Shown: positions 44,930 to 53,937 of the stretch, one piece after another
Layout of the letters: every line of letters begins with the position of its first letter
Position numbering within the stretch: position 1 is the first letter of the stretch
Assembly (NCBI RefSeq): GCF_900176505.1
Contig: NZ_FWYB01000002.1
Span: 769,237 to 833,236 of the forward strand
Reading direction: 5' to 3'
DNA from: Pedobacter nyackensis
GTDB taxonomy: Bacteria > Bacteroidota > Bacteroidia > Sphingobacteriales > Sphingobacteriaceae
DNA: 64,000 nucleotides
Program-made: the position numbers and the translations under genes
Notes under the pieces: generated by a model
Told to the model about the DNA's origin: nothing
The model's input: the letters and a program-made list of their open reading frames with translations, nothing else
Database searches by the model: none

Positions 44930-46438
44930 ATGGAAAAGAAAGTAAGAGTAAGATTTGCCCCGAGCCCAACCGGGGGACTGCATTTAGGCGGTGTACGTAC
45001 CGCTTTATTTAATTACCTGTTTGCAAAAAAACACAATGGTAAGTTTATTTTGCGCATAGAGGATACAGACCAAACCCGTTTTGTGGAAGGCGCAGAGGAA
45101 TACATTGCTTCATGTTTGGAATGGTGTGGACTTATTCCAGATGAAAGCCCAACGCATGAAGGTAATTTTGGCCCTTACCGCCAAAGTGAGCGAAAAGCCA
45201 GTTATAAGCAATATGCTGATCAGCTGATTGCCGATGGTTATGCCTATTACGCTTTTGATACTCCGGAAGAACTGGATGCTAAAAGAAAACAAATACCAAA
45301 CTTTACATATGGTTTGGCCACAAGAGGAGAAATGCGTAACTCCTTAACGCTACCTGAAGATGAAGTTGCTGCGCTTTTGGCAAGCAATACACCGCATGTG
45401 GTACGCATAAAAATGCCTGCAGACGAAATGGTTTCTTTTACTGATCTGATCAGAGGTCATGTTAGTTTTGAAACCAATTTAGTAGATGATAAGGTGCTTT
45501 TAAAAGCAGATGGCATGCCAACCTATCATTTAGCTGTTGTAGTGGATGATAAGGCTATGGAAATCAGTCATGTTTTAAGAGGTGAAGAATGGCTTCCATC
45601 AGCACCAATTCATATTCTGTTATGGAGATATTTAGGTTGGGGTGACGAAATGCCGCAATGGGTACATTTACCTTTGATCTTAAAGCCTGATGGAAACGGT
45701 AAACTGAGTAAAAGAGATGGCGATAGATTAGGTTTCCCAGTATATGCCCAAAACTGGACGGATCCTAAAACAGGAGACCTTACAAAAGGCTTTAAAGAAT
45801 TGGGTTTTATGCCTGAGGCTTTTGTGAACTTGCTGGGGATGCTTGGCTGGAACGATGGTACAGATCAGGAGATTTTCTCTTTGGCTAACCTTATCGAGAA
45901 ATTCTCTATAGAAAGAATCAGTAAGGCAGGTGCCAAATTTGATTTTGAGAAGGCAAAATGGTATAACCACGAATGGATTAAAAATACTGCAGCGCAGGAT
46001 TTACTTCCTTTTGTGAAGGATGCTTTTGCAGCGCAAGGAACTGCATTAAACGATGACATATATCTGGGAAAGGTTATTGACCTAATTAAAGACCGCTGTA
46101 CATTATTAACAGATTTCGTTGCTCAAAGTATATATTTTTTTATTGCACCCGGGCAATATGATCTGGATGCGGTAAAACCAAAATGGAGTAATGAAAAGGC
46201 TTCATTTTTTGAGGCTTATGCTTCAGAGGTAAAAGACGGGCTGACCGGCCCTGAGCTGGAAGAAAGGTTTAAAACACTTGCTGCGGCACATAATTTTAAA
46301 CCCGGAGAGTTAATGCTGCCTTTCAGAATTATGCTTGTCGGTGGGAAGTTTGGCCCCGGAGTATTTGATATTGCAGTAGCGATTGGTGCCGAAGAAACGA
46401 TAAAAAGAATTCATAAAGCAATAGCAGCCTTTAATTAA
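44930..46438 (+). CDS. gltX: Glutamate-tRNA ligase
   Basis: Charges tRNA-Glu. It has 502 residues, class I fold with HIGH-like motif in APSPTGGLHLGGVRTA (HLGG) and the KMSKS-like KLSKRDGDR. A separate GlnRS gene occurs in the same window, so this is probably a discriminating GluRS. A -7-type TATCTTTG (44911-44918) lies 11 bases upstream without a clear -33 element. Confidence 0.97.
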   Translation: MEKKVRVRFAPSPTGGLHLGGVRTALFNYLFAKKHNGKFILRIEDTDQTRFVEGAEEYIASCLEWCGLIPDESPTHEGNFGPYRQSERKASYKQYADQLIADGYAYYAFDTPEELDAKRKQIPNFTYGLATRGEMRNSLTLPEDEVAALLASNTPHVVRIKMPADEMVSFTDLIRGHVSFETNLVDDKVLLKADGMPTYHLAVVVDDKAMEISHVLRGEEWLPSAPIHILLWRYLGWGDEMPQWVHLPLILKPDGNGKLSKRDGDRLGFPVYAQNWTDPKTGDLTKGFKELGFMPEAFVNLLGMLGWNDGTDQEIFSLANLIEKFSIERISKAGAKFDFEKAKWYNHEWIKNTAAQDLLPFVKDAFAAQGTALNDDIYLGKVIDLIKDRCTLLTDFVAQSIYFFIAPGQYDLDAVKPKWSNEKASFFEAYASEVKDGLTGPELEERFKTLAAAHNFKPGELMLPFRIMLVGGKFGPGVFDIAVAIGAEETIKRIHKAIAAFN

Positions 46439-46508
46439 GCGTAAATCCTTTTAGTTTGGTATAACAATTGTCACAGACTTTTTATTAACCAAATTAAAAG
46501 GAATTTAT

Positions 46509-47348
46509 ATGCAATGGTTCGGTAAAGGAAGTGGTAATGTTGATGACAGAAGGGGGATGACTGGCGGGAAGGTATTGGGCGGAGGCGCGGCAATTATCGT
46601 TGTTGTACTCGGTCTTATCTTCGGGCAGGATTTCTCCGGATTAGTCAGTCAGTTACCCGTAGGCCAGTCGGCCAACGTTGAGGGTAAACAAGGTGTCCCT
46701 CAGGATGCTGAAGGTAAATTTGTTTCCGGCGTTCTCGAGTCCACGGATTCTGTCTGGATCGCACAGTTTCAGCAAATGGGCGCTACTTATGAGCCTCCGG
46801 TACTTACCCTGTTTGATAACAGTGTGCAATCTGCCTGCGGGAACGCGAGTGCTGCAGTAGGACCTTTCTATTGTCCGGCCGATCATAGAGTTTATATCGA
46901 TTTAACTTTCTACAAAGACCTGAAGGACCGTTTTGGTGCTGCGGGCGATTTTGCGCAAGCTTATGTGATAGCACATGAAGTAGGGCACCATGTTCAGAAT
47001 CTGCTGGGTATCTCCGAAAAGGTACAGGGTGCCAGAGCTCAGCTGAGCGAAGTTGAATACAATAAATTATCTGTTAAACTAGAGTTACAGGCCGATTTCT
47101 TTGCCGGACTATGGGCGCATCATGCGCAAAATCTTGCCAATTTTAAATTGGAAGAAGGCGATATCGAAGAAGCGCTAACTGCTGCCAACGCCATTGGTGA
47201 TGATCATCTTCAAAAGCAAGCACAAGGTGAGGTTGTGCCCGATGCATTTACCCACGGCACATCAGCCCAAAGGATGTATTGGTTTAAAAAGGGATTTGAT
47301 ACCGGTGATTTTAGGCAGGGAGATACTTTTAATTCTAACAGATTATAA
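46509..47348 (+). CDS. Neutral zinc metallopeptidase (YpfJ/KPN_02809 family)
   Basis: 279 residues. A hydrophobic segment (about 24-43) anchors the N-terminus. The zinc motif HEVGHH (HExxH) with LQADFFAGLWAH further on fits the neutral zinc metallopeptidase family. Substrate and role are unknown. Not linked to gltX beyond strand and a 70-base gap. Confidence 0.9.
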   Translation: MQWFGKGSGNVDDRRGMTGGKVLGGGAAIIVVVLGLIFGQDFSGLVSQLPVGQSANVEGKQGVPQDAEGKFVSGVLESTDSVWIAQFQQMGATYEPPVLTLFDNSVQSACGNASAAVGPFYCPADHRVYIDLTFYKDLKDRFGAAGDFAQAYVIAHEVGHHVQNLLGISEKVQGARAQLSEVEYNKLSVKLELQADFFAGLWAHHAQNLANFKLEEGDIEEALTAANAIGDDHLQKQAQGEVVPDAFTHGTSAQRMYWFKKGFDTGDFRQGDTFNSNRL

Positions 47349-47374
47349 TTTTATTTTTTACAACTTAATCCTTA

Positions 47375-47396
47375 TTTATAAGTTTAAACTTATAAA
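47375..47396. promoter_or_regulatory. Perfect 22-bp palindrome before the signalling operon
   Basis: TTTATAAGTTT/AAACTTATAAA, a perfect uninterrupted dyad with no loop, 66 bases before the first gene of the kinase/CheR/CheB operon. Its AT-rich uninterrupted symmetry suits a dimeric DNA-binding protein better than a terminator. Confidence 0.5.
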
Positions 47397-47462
47397 CTTG
47401 TATAACTTTATTGCAAAGTTGTTGCGCTCATCATAGTTTAGAAGCTTTATTGATTTTTAATA

Positions 47463-48587
47463 ATGATATTAATTGTAGATGATACCCCCGAAAACCTGAT
47501 CTCTTTAAAAAAGGTTTTGGAGAAGCATAATTTTGAAGTCGATACCGCATCATCAGGAGAGGAAGCCTTAAAAAAAGTACTTAGAAATGAGTACGTGTTG
47601 ATTATCCTAGATGTTCAAATGCCAGGAATGGATGGTTTCGAAGTTGCTGAAGCCATTTCAGGCTACAGCAAGGCTAAGGAAACAGCAATTATCTTTCTGT
47701 CGGCAGCAAATACAGAACTTAAATTTATTACAAAAGGATATTCGTCGGGAGGCCTGGACTATATTACCAAGCCCGTTGACATGGACATTCTGCTGTTAAA
47801 GGTGAAGACCTTTTACCGCATCTATGAGCAAAATCGCAAGCTGATTGAAATACAAAAGGCATTGCTCGATGAGATTGCTTTCAGAAAAAGAGCAGAGCGG
47901 AAAAAGGATGAATTCATTAGTATAGCTAGTCACGAATTAAAAACACCCTTAACTAGTGTGAAGGGCTACGTTCAATTGCTGGCCCGAAGCGTCGATAAGG
48001 GAGATATTCCTACTGTTAAAAAGCATTTGGCTAAGGCGCAGGTACAATTGGAAAAGTTAAATGAGCTCATTGCTGATTTGTTGGATATTTCAAAATTAGA
48101 GAGTGGAAAGCTGAAGTTTAATAAAAAGAGTTTTTCCCTCGATACTTTGCTGGAAGGAGTCCTGGAAGTTATTCATCACGCCAATCCCGAATTTACCATT
48201 ACTATAAATGGAATCCCCCCTAAAGAGATTTATGCCGATGAAATGCGGATCGAGCAGGTTATTGTTAATTTTTTAACCAATGCGATTAAATATTCTCCGG
48301 GAACAAAGGAGATCCAGATAAATATTGATACCAGTGAAAATGAGCTATATCTTGGTGTTCGTGATTTTGGAATAGGGATTGCCCCTGAGTTGCAGAAAAG
48401 CGTATTTGAAAAGTTTTATAGAGTCGAAGAAACGGCAATTCATTTTCAGGGATTAGGTATAGGCTTGTATATTTCTGCTGAAATCATTCAGCGTCACGGC
48501 GGCGAAGTCGGCGTAAAAAGTAAATTAGGTGAAGGTTCTGAATTTTATTTCACACTCCCTCTGAATCCTGTTCATGAGGTAGAATAA
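47463..48587 (+). CDS. Cytosolic receiver-histidine kinase
   Basis: 374 residues without membrane segments: receiver domain (about 1-120, acceptor Asp in ILDVQMPGMDGFEV), HisKA (His in SIASHELKTPLTSVKG, about residue 160), and ATPase domain (NFLTNAIKYS, GIGIAPE, GLGIGLYIS). An input receiver on a kinase allows it to be controlled by another phosphodonor. It is 13 bases upstream of the large hybrid kinase and opens the operon. Confidence 0.94.
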   Translation: MILIVDDTPENLISLKKVLEKHNFEVDTASSGEEALKKVLRNEYVLIILDVQMPGMDGFEVAEAISGYSKAKETAIIFLSAANTELKFITKGYSSGGLDYITKPVDMDILLLKVKTFYRIYEQNRKLIEIQKALLDEIAFRKRAERKKDEFISIASHELKTPLTSVKGYVQLLARSVDKGDIPTVKKHLAKAQVQLEKLNELIADLLDISKLESGKLKFNKKSFSLDTLLEGVLEVIHHANPEFTITINGIPPKEIYADEMRIEQVIVNFLTNAIKYSPGTKEIQINIDTSENELYLGVRDFGIGIAPELQKSVFEKFYRVEETAIHFQGLGIGLYISAEIIQRHGGEVGVKSKLGEGSEFYFTLPLNPVHEVE

Positions 48588-48600
48588 ATTAAATCGTCGT

Positions 48601-51600
48601 ATGAGTAAAAAATCTATTAAAAATAACCTGCGTATTGGTTTAGGGTTATCGTTACTGATTCTTTTTGTTACTTCTCTGGCTTCTTATCTGAGCATTAGAA
48701 ATCTGATTCAAAGTGGGGGAATGGTTGCTCACAGTAATGAGGTGATTGCTAAACTGGACGAAACAATTTCTGTGTTAAAAGATGCTGAAACGGGTCAACG
48801 TGGTTATTTACTCACTGGCGAGCTGGAATTCCTGGAACCTTATAATGGTGCCAGGCAACATGTACTAAATCTACTTGACGATATAGAATCTGAAACCAAA
48901 GATAATCCGGTTCAGCAGCGGAGTATAAGAATGCTAAGGGGCATTGTACAACAACGATTGGATGTTATAAAAAATACCATAGAGGTTAAAACTCGTGGCG
49001 GTAATGTCGGTATTGCTGAATTGATTGATGGAAAGTCGTATATGAACGCGGCAAGGGATTTGATTAAAGTGATGCAGGCGGAAGAAGGAAGGTTGCTGAA
49101 TTTACGGACGGCAACAATGAATAAGTTTGCCGGTTATACCCCTTCATTGATCATCTTTGCAGCCCTTCTGGCTATTCTCATCACCGTATTCTTTTACAGA
49201 AGGGTTTTACTTGACTTTAATACGCGCTCAAGGCTGCAACAAGAGTTGCAGGATAAAAATGAAGAAATGGATAACAGGATTGCTGTTATCGAAGGCGTTG
49301 CCAATAGAATCTCAAATGGAGATTATCAGGTCCGGCTTGAAGAGGAGGAAAAGGATGGACTGGGCAATCTGGCGGGGTCGTTAAACACCATGGCCGAATC
49401 CTTGCAATACTCATTCTCCCTTTTAGCAGATAAAGAATGGCTGCAATCCGGTATTGCCTCCCTGAACGATCAAATGGTTGGTGAGAAGGATATTCCAGAG
49501 CTGGTAAATGATGTAATCGAACACGTAGTTGAGCGTACACATAGTCAGGTTGCTGCATTTTATCTTATTGAAGCAGATAAAAAGTTACATCTGGTGGGAA
49601 GTTATTCGCTGATGGATGATCAGCGGCATAAAAGCCTGAGCATTGGTGAAGGATTAGTAGGGCAGGTAACGCAATCGGGAAAGCAGATTTTGATTAATGA
49701 TATTCCTGAAGGTGAACTAACCATCAGCTATGCCGCCGGAACCACGCGACCACGCAATGTTGTTGCCGTGCCGGTTTATAGTGAAGCGGTGGTTATTGGG
49801 GCCATGGAGTTTGGCGCCCTGCATGCGTACACGCCACTAGAGCTTGAGTTTTTAAATAGCATTTCCGATAACATCGGTATAGCGATTCACGTTTCACAAA
49901 ACCGTAGAAAACTGCAGGAGTTTCTGGAAGAAACGCAAGCACAGGCAGAAGAACTACAGGGGCAGCATAGAGAATTGGAAGGCTTGAATGCCGAACTGGA
50001 AGCGCAAACTCAGAGGATTCAAACCTCTGAAGAGGAACTACGGGTGCAACAGGAGGAGCTTTTACAAAGCAATCACGAACTGGAAGAACGTACCAGTTTA
50101 CTGGAAGAGAAAAATCAACTTATTCAGGAACGGAACCTGGAAATACAACAGAAAGCCGAACAACTGGAGCGTAGTACTAAATATAAATCGGAGTTCCTGG
50201 CTAATATGTCTCATGAGCTTCGCACGCCTTTAAACTCTATTTTACTGCTGTCTAAGTTAATGTCTGAAAATACAGAGCTTGACAAAGAGCATAAGGAATA
50301 TGCAGATGTGATACAAAGTTCCGGACAAGGACTGCTTGGTTTGATCGATGAGATTCTGGATCTTTCTAAGATTGAAGCCGGTAGAATGAAGCTTGAGTTT
50401 GGCGATGTTAGCCTTTCAGAAGTAGTCACGGATATGCGTTCACTGTTCAGTCCACTGGCAAAAGATAAACATCTGGAATTGATCGTCCAGATGGATACTG
50501 AGCTTACTACTGTTCGTACTGACAAAATGCGACTGGAGCAGATTTTGAAAAATTTATTGTCCAATGCGATCAAATTTACGGCATCAGGACGCGTTTCACT
50601 TAAAATCAAAAAGGACGAGTCAGGTAAAAACATCCTGTTCCAGGTGGCGGATACAGGTATTGGGATTCCTGCAGACAAGCAGACCTTGGTTTTTGAAGCC
50701 TTTCAACAGGCGGATGGATCTACCCGCCGTAAGTTTGGTGGAACAGGACTAGGCTTGTCAATAAGTCGCGAATTGGCTTTACTGCTTGGTGGTGAAATCA
50801 CATTAACCAGTAATGAAAATGTAGGTAGTGAATTTACTTTTTCTTTGCCGGTGGAACGGAAGATGAACCTTATTGCTGATTCTTCTCAGGATGCTGTGGC
50901 ACTGCCAACTCATCTAGAGCAGGTTGAACCTGTTGCTGCCTCACGTTTTACAGTATCCCATATTCCGCAGGATATTGAGGACGACAGGAATAACATCCAG
51001 CCGGGCGACCGCGTGATTCTGATTATTGAGGATGACACGTCTTTTGCGAAGACCTTGCTCACTTTTACCCGAAAAAGGAATTATAAAGGGATTGTAGCGG
51101 TTCGGGGTGATCTGGGCATAGAGTTAGCCAATCATTATAAGCCCCTGGCCATATTACTGGATATACAGTTGCCTGTAAAAGACGGCTGGCAGGTGATGGA
51201 AGAGTTGAAATCTAATCCTGCTACGCGGCCAATACCTGTTCACATCATGTCTTCTCTTGAAGTTAAGAAGGAGAGTTTGCTGAAAGGGGCGGTTGATTTT
51301 ATCAATAAACCGGTTGCCTTGGAGCATATGAAGCAAATTTTTCAGAAACTGGAAGAGGCCTTGAGCAGGTATCCAAAAAAGGTTTTAATCGTTGAAGAAA
51401 ATAAACAGCATGCCGAGGCATTGAGCTATTTCCTCAGTAACTACAGCATACATACCGAGGTGGCTAGCAATGTGACCCAAAGTATTGGGGCATTAAACAA
51501 AAACGAAGTGGATTGTGTTATCCTGGATATGGGAATCCCGGATAAAAATGCCTATGAAACGCTGGATGCCATAAAAAAGAGTAAGGGGCTTGAGAATTTG

Positions 51601-52185
51601 CCGATCATCATTTTTACAGGTAAAAACTTGTCAAAAGGCGAAGAAAGCCGCATTAAGCAATATGCAGATTCAATTGTGGTCAAAACCGCGCACTCTTACC
51701 AGCGTATTTTAGACGAAGCAGGACTTTTTCTTCACCTGGTAGAAGAAAAGGAAGTCGACAACAAACAAAAAAAGGGTACCTCAGAAAAGCTTGGCGGCCT
51801 GTATGAAGTATTAAATAATAAAACAGTGCTGATTGCGGATGATGATGTGCGGAATATATTCTCTTTAACCAAAGCCCTGGAGCAACATAAGATGAAAGTG
51901 TTGGCGGCAATGGATGGAAAAGAAGCCCTGCAAATGCTTAAAGATAATCCGGGGATAGATGTGGTGCTCATGGACATGATGATGCCTGAGATGGACGGAT
52001 ATGAGACGACGATGGAGATTAGGAAGATCCCTGCATACAAACAATTGCCGGTTCTGGCTGTTACGGCTAAGGCAATGATGGGTGACAGAGAAAAATGCAT
52101 TGCCGCAGGCGCATCAGATTATATCTCGAAACCTGTGGATGTTGACCAATTAATTTCATTATTGAGGGTTTGGCTATACTTGTAA
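48601..52185 (+). CDS. CHASE3-HAMP-GAF hybrid histidine kinase with three receivers
   Basis: 1194 residues: TM1 (11-33), CHASE3 sensor (about 38-172), TM2 (180-200), HAMP (about 215-268), GAF (about 300-432), long Glu/Gln-rich coiled coil (435-528), HisKA with H538 in ANMSHELRTPLNS, ATPase (about 645-755), then three receivers (about 803-915, 925-1040, 1075-1190) with acceptor Asp in AILLDIQLPVKDGW, VILDMGIPDKNAY and VVLMDMMMPEMDGY. The receivers could pass phosphate to the lone receiver at the end of the operon. The coiled coil recalls chemoreceptor methylation helices. CheR begins 16 bases before its stop. Confidence 0.95.
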   Translation: MSKKSIKNNLRIGLGLSLLILFVTSLASYLSIRNLIQSGGMVAHSNEVIAKLDETISVLKDAETGQRGYLLTGELEFLEPYNGARQHVLNLLDDIESETKDNPVQQRSIRMLRGIVQQRLDVIKNTIEVKTRGGNVGIAELIDGKSYMNAARDLIKVMQAEEGRLLNLRTATMNKFAGYTPSLIIFAALLAILITVFFYRRVLLDFNTRSRLQQELQDKNEEMDNRIAVIEGVANRISNGDYQVRLEEEEKDGLGNLAGSLNTMAESLQYSFSLLADKEWLQSGIASLNDQMVGEKDIPELVNDVIEHVVERTHSQVAAFYLIEADKKLHLVGSYSLMDDQRHKSLSIGEGLVGQVTQSGKQILINDIPEGELTISYAAGTTRPRNVVAVPVYSEAVVIGAMEFGALHAYTPLELEFLNSISDNIGIAIHVSQNRRKLQEFLEETQAQAEELQGQHRELEGLNAELEAQTQRIQTSEEELRVQQEELLQSNHELEERTSLLEEKNQLIQERNLEIQQKAEQLERSTKYKSEFLANMSHELRTPLNSILLLSKLMSENTELDKEHKEYADVIQSSGQGLLGLIDEILDLSKIEAGRMKLEFGDVSLSEVVTDMRSLFSPLAKDKHLELIVQMDTELTTVRTDKMRLEQILKNLLSNAIKFTASGRVSLKIKKDESGKNILFQVADTGIGIPADKQTLVFEAFQQADGSTRRKFGGTGLGLSISRELALLLGGEITLTSNENVGSEFTFSLPVERKMNLIADSSQDAVALPTHLEQVEPVAASRFTVSHIPQDIEDDRNNIQPGDRVILIIEDDTSFAKTLLTFTRKRNYKGIVAVRGDLGIELANHYKPLAILLDIQLPVKDGWQVMEELKSNPATRPIPVHIMSSLEVKKESLLKGAVDFINKPVALEHMKQIFQKLEEALSRYPKKVLIVEENKQHAEALSYFLSNYSIHTEVASNVTQSIGALNKNEVDCVILDMGIPDKNAYETLDAIKKSKGLENLPIIIFTGKNLSKGEESRIKQYADSIVVKTAHSYQRILDEAGLFLHLVEEKEVDNKQKKGTSEKLGGLYEVLNNKTVLIADDDVRNIFSLTKALEQHKMKVLAAMDGKEALQMLKDNPGIDVVLMDMMMPEMDGYETTMEIRKIPAYKQLPVLAVTAKAMMGDREKCIAAGASDYISKPVDVDQLISLLRVWLYL

Positions 52186-52991
52186 TTACCGACGAACACG
52201 TTGAGATTTTGCTTTCTGATGTTTTGGAGAAGTATGGCTATGACTTTACCGGTTATTCCAGGGCTTCTTTAAAAAGGCGTATTTCAAGGGTTTATGCCCT
52301 GGATAAGGCTTTGAGCTTTGCCGAATTCAGGTACAAGGTTTTAAATGATCCGGGTTATTTTAAGCGCTTTGTAGAACAGATCACGGTGAATGTAACCGAA
52401 ATGTTCAGAGATCCATCTTTTTTCAGGACATTGCGGGAAGAGGTTCTGCCCAAGCTTGGCACTTACCCATTTATCCGAATCTGGCTTGCGGGCTGTTCTA
52501 CAGGGGAAGAGGCCTATTCGATTTCTATTATTTTAAAGGAGCTGAATTTGTTGCACAAATCATTGATTTATGCGACCGATCTTAACCCCTCAGTGCTGGA
52601 AAAGGCTGCTCAAAGTATGTTTGCGCTTAGCCAAATGAAGCAATACTCCGAAAACTATATTTTATCAGGGGGGACTAAAGATTTTTCCAGCTATTATACC
52701 GCTAATTATTCATTGGTTAAGTTTGATGATGAATTGAAACGTAAAATCATATTCTCTACACATAATCTGGTTTCTGATCATTCATTTAATGAATTTCAGT
52801 TAATCCTCTGCAGAAATGTGCTGATCTATTTTGACAGAGATCTGCAACACAAGGTATTGGATTTATTTGATGAAAGTCTGGACGAACTGGGCTATCTTGC
52901 ACTAGGAACAAAAGAAACCATTGAATTTTCGCGTATGGCCAATAAGTATAAGCGCCTGCCTGGAGAAAAAATTTGGAGGAAGATAGGTTAA
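52170..52991 (+). CDS. cheR: CheR-type protein-glutamate methyltransferase
   Basis: S-adenosylmethionine-dependent methylation of glutamates on signalling proteins. It has 273 residues: N-terminal helical domain (YGYDFTGYSRASLKRRISR, 24-42) and SAM domain with LAGCSTGEEAYS and ILCRNVLIYFDRD. The start is TTG at 52170; no ATG or GTG precedes the conserved N-domain. It overlaps the hybrid kinase by 16 bases and CheB by one. No chemoreceptor, CheA or CheW gene is in the window, so this is likely a non-chemotaxis methylation pathway. Confidence 0.93.
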   Translation: MAILVITDEHVEILLSDVLEKYGYDFTGYSRASLKRRISRVYALDKALSFAEFRYKVLNDPGYFKRFVEQITVNVTEMFRDPSFFRTLREEVLPKLGTYPFIRIWLAGCSTGEEAYSISIILKELNLLHKSLIYATDLNPSVLEKAAQSMFALSQMKQYSENYILSGGTKDFSSYYTANYSLVKFDDELKRKIIFSTHNLVSDHSFNEFQLILCRNVLIYFDRDLQHKVLDLFDESLDELGYLALGTKETIEFSRMANKYKRLPGEKIWRKIG

Positions 52992-53554
52992 TGAAACAAT
53001 GTAAAGCATTTATTATAGGAGGTTCAGCAGGTAGTCTGGATGTATTGCTAAAGGTTCTTCCTAAAGTGAACGTGGAGATTAGCTTCCCGATCATTATCGT
53101 TGTACACAGAAAACATGGTACAGATTCTTTGTTGCCCTCACTGCTTTCTACGCGTACCAGTCTTCATGTTAAGGAGGTGGATGAGAAAGAGAAGATAAAG
53201 GCCGGAACGATCTATATTGCTCCTTCTGACTATCATTTGCTGATTGAGCAGGATGAAACTTTTTCCCTGGATTACTCGGAAAAGATCAATTATTCAAGAC
53301 CAGCCATTGATGCGACCTTTCAAACTGCCGCAGAGGTTTATCAGAGAAAACTGGTCTGCCTGCTATTATCGGGCTCAAATTCCGATGGGGTGAATGGCTT
53401 AAAAAGCGTAAAAGCATGGGGGGGGACAGTCTTAATTCAGGATCCGGATTCGGCGCAAGTTCCGTATATGCCTGAACAGGCAAAACTTAATGTCGAAATA
53501 GACCGTACATTAGGCGTAGAAGATATTGCAGAATTTATAAATTTGTTACTCTAA
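52991..53554 (+). CDS. cheB: CheB-type methylesterase, catalytic domain only
   Basis: 187 residues. The serine hydrolase triad is present: S12 in GGSAGSLD, H39 in VVHRKHG and Asp in GSNSDGVNG. The receiver domain that inhibits and activates classical CheB is absent, so control must come from elsewhere, perhaps from the separate receiver 23 bases downstream. The start overlaps the CheR stop by one base (TAATG). Confidence 0.93.
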   Translation: MKQCKAFIIGGSAGSLDVLLKVLPKVNVEISFPIIIVVHRKHGTDSLLPSLLSTRTSLHVKEVDEKEKIKAGTIYIAPSDYHLLIEQDETFSLDYSEKINYSRPAIDATFQTAAEVYQRKLVCLLLSGSNSDGVNGLKSVKAWGGTVLIQDPDSAQVPYMPEQAKLNVEIDRTLGVEDIAEFINLLL

Positions 53555-53577
53555 TTCCCCGATTATAAATGATTGCT

Positions 53578-53937
53578 ATGAAAAAGGTATTTGTGTTTGA
53601 TGATAATGTTGACATTTTGGAGCTATGCACTTTTATTCTGGAGGATGCCGGTTTTGCCATTAAAACATCTTCAACGTCAAACAACATTATTGATCAGGTA
53701 TTGGCTTATATGCCGGATATTATTTTTATGGATAACTGGTTGCCTGATGTGGGTGGGATAGATGCTACAAGGGCATTAAAAGCGCACGATTCGTTGAAGC
53801 ATATACCAGTAATCTACTTTTCTGCCAACAACGATGTAAAGTCGCTGGCAGATCAGGCAGGAGCAGATGGGTATTTAGCTAAGCCCTTCGATATCGAAGA
53901 GCTTGAAGGCATTATAAACAGGCACTTGACTACTTAA
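53578..53937 (+). CDS. Single-domain response regulator
   Basis: 119 residues, receiver only. Acidic pair in FVFDDN, acceptor Asp in IIFMDNWLPDVGG, Thr/Ser and Lys in YFSANND and AKPFDIEE. ATG at 53578 is used; ATG at 53569 adds three residues. Without an output domain it probably shuttles phosphate or binds a partner such as the CheB next to it. Its last eight bases overlap the end of the convergent M49 peptidase gene. Confidence 0.9.
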   Translation: MKKVFVFDDNVDILELCTFILEDAGFAIKTSSTSNNIIDQVLAYMPDIIFMDNWLPDVGGIDATRALKAHDSLKHIPVIYFSANNDVKSLADQAGADGYLAKPFDIEELEGIINRHLTT

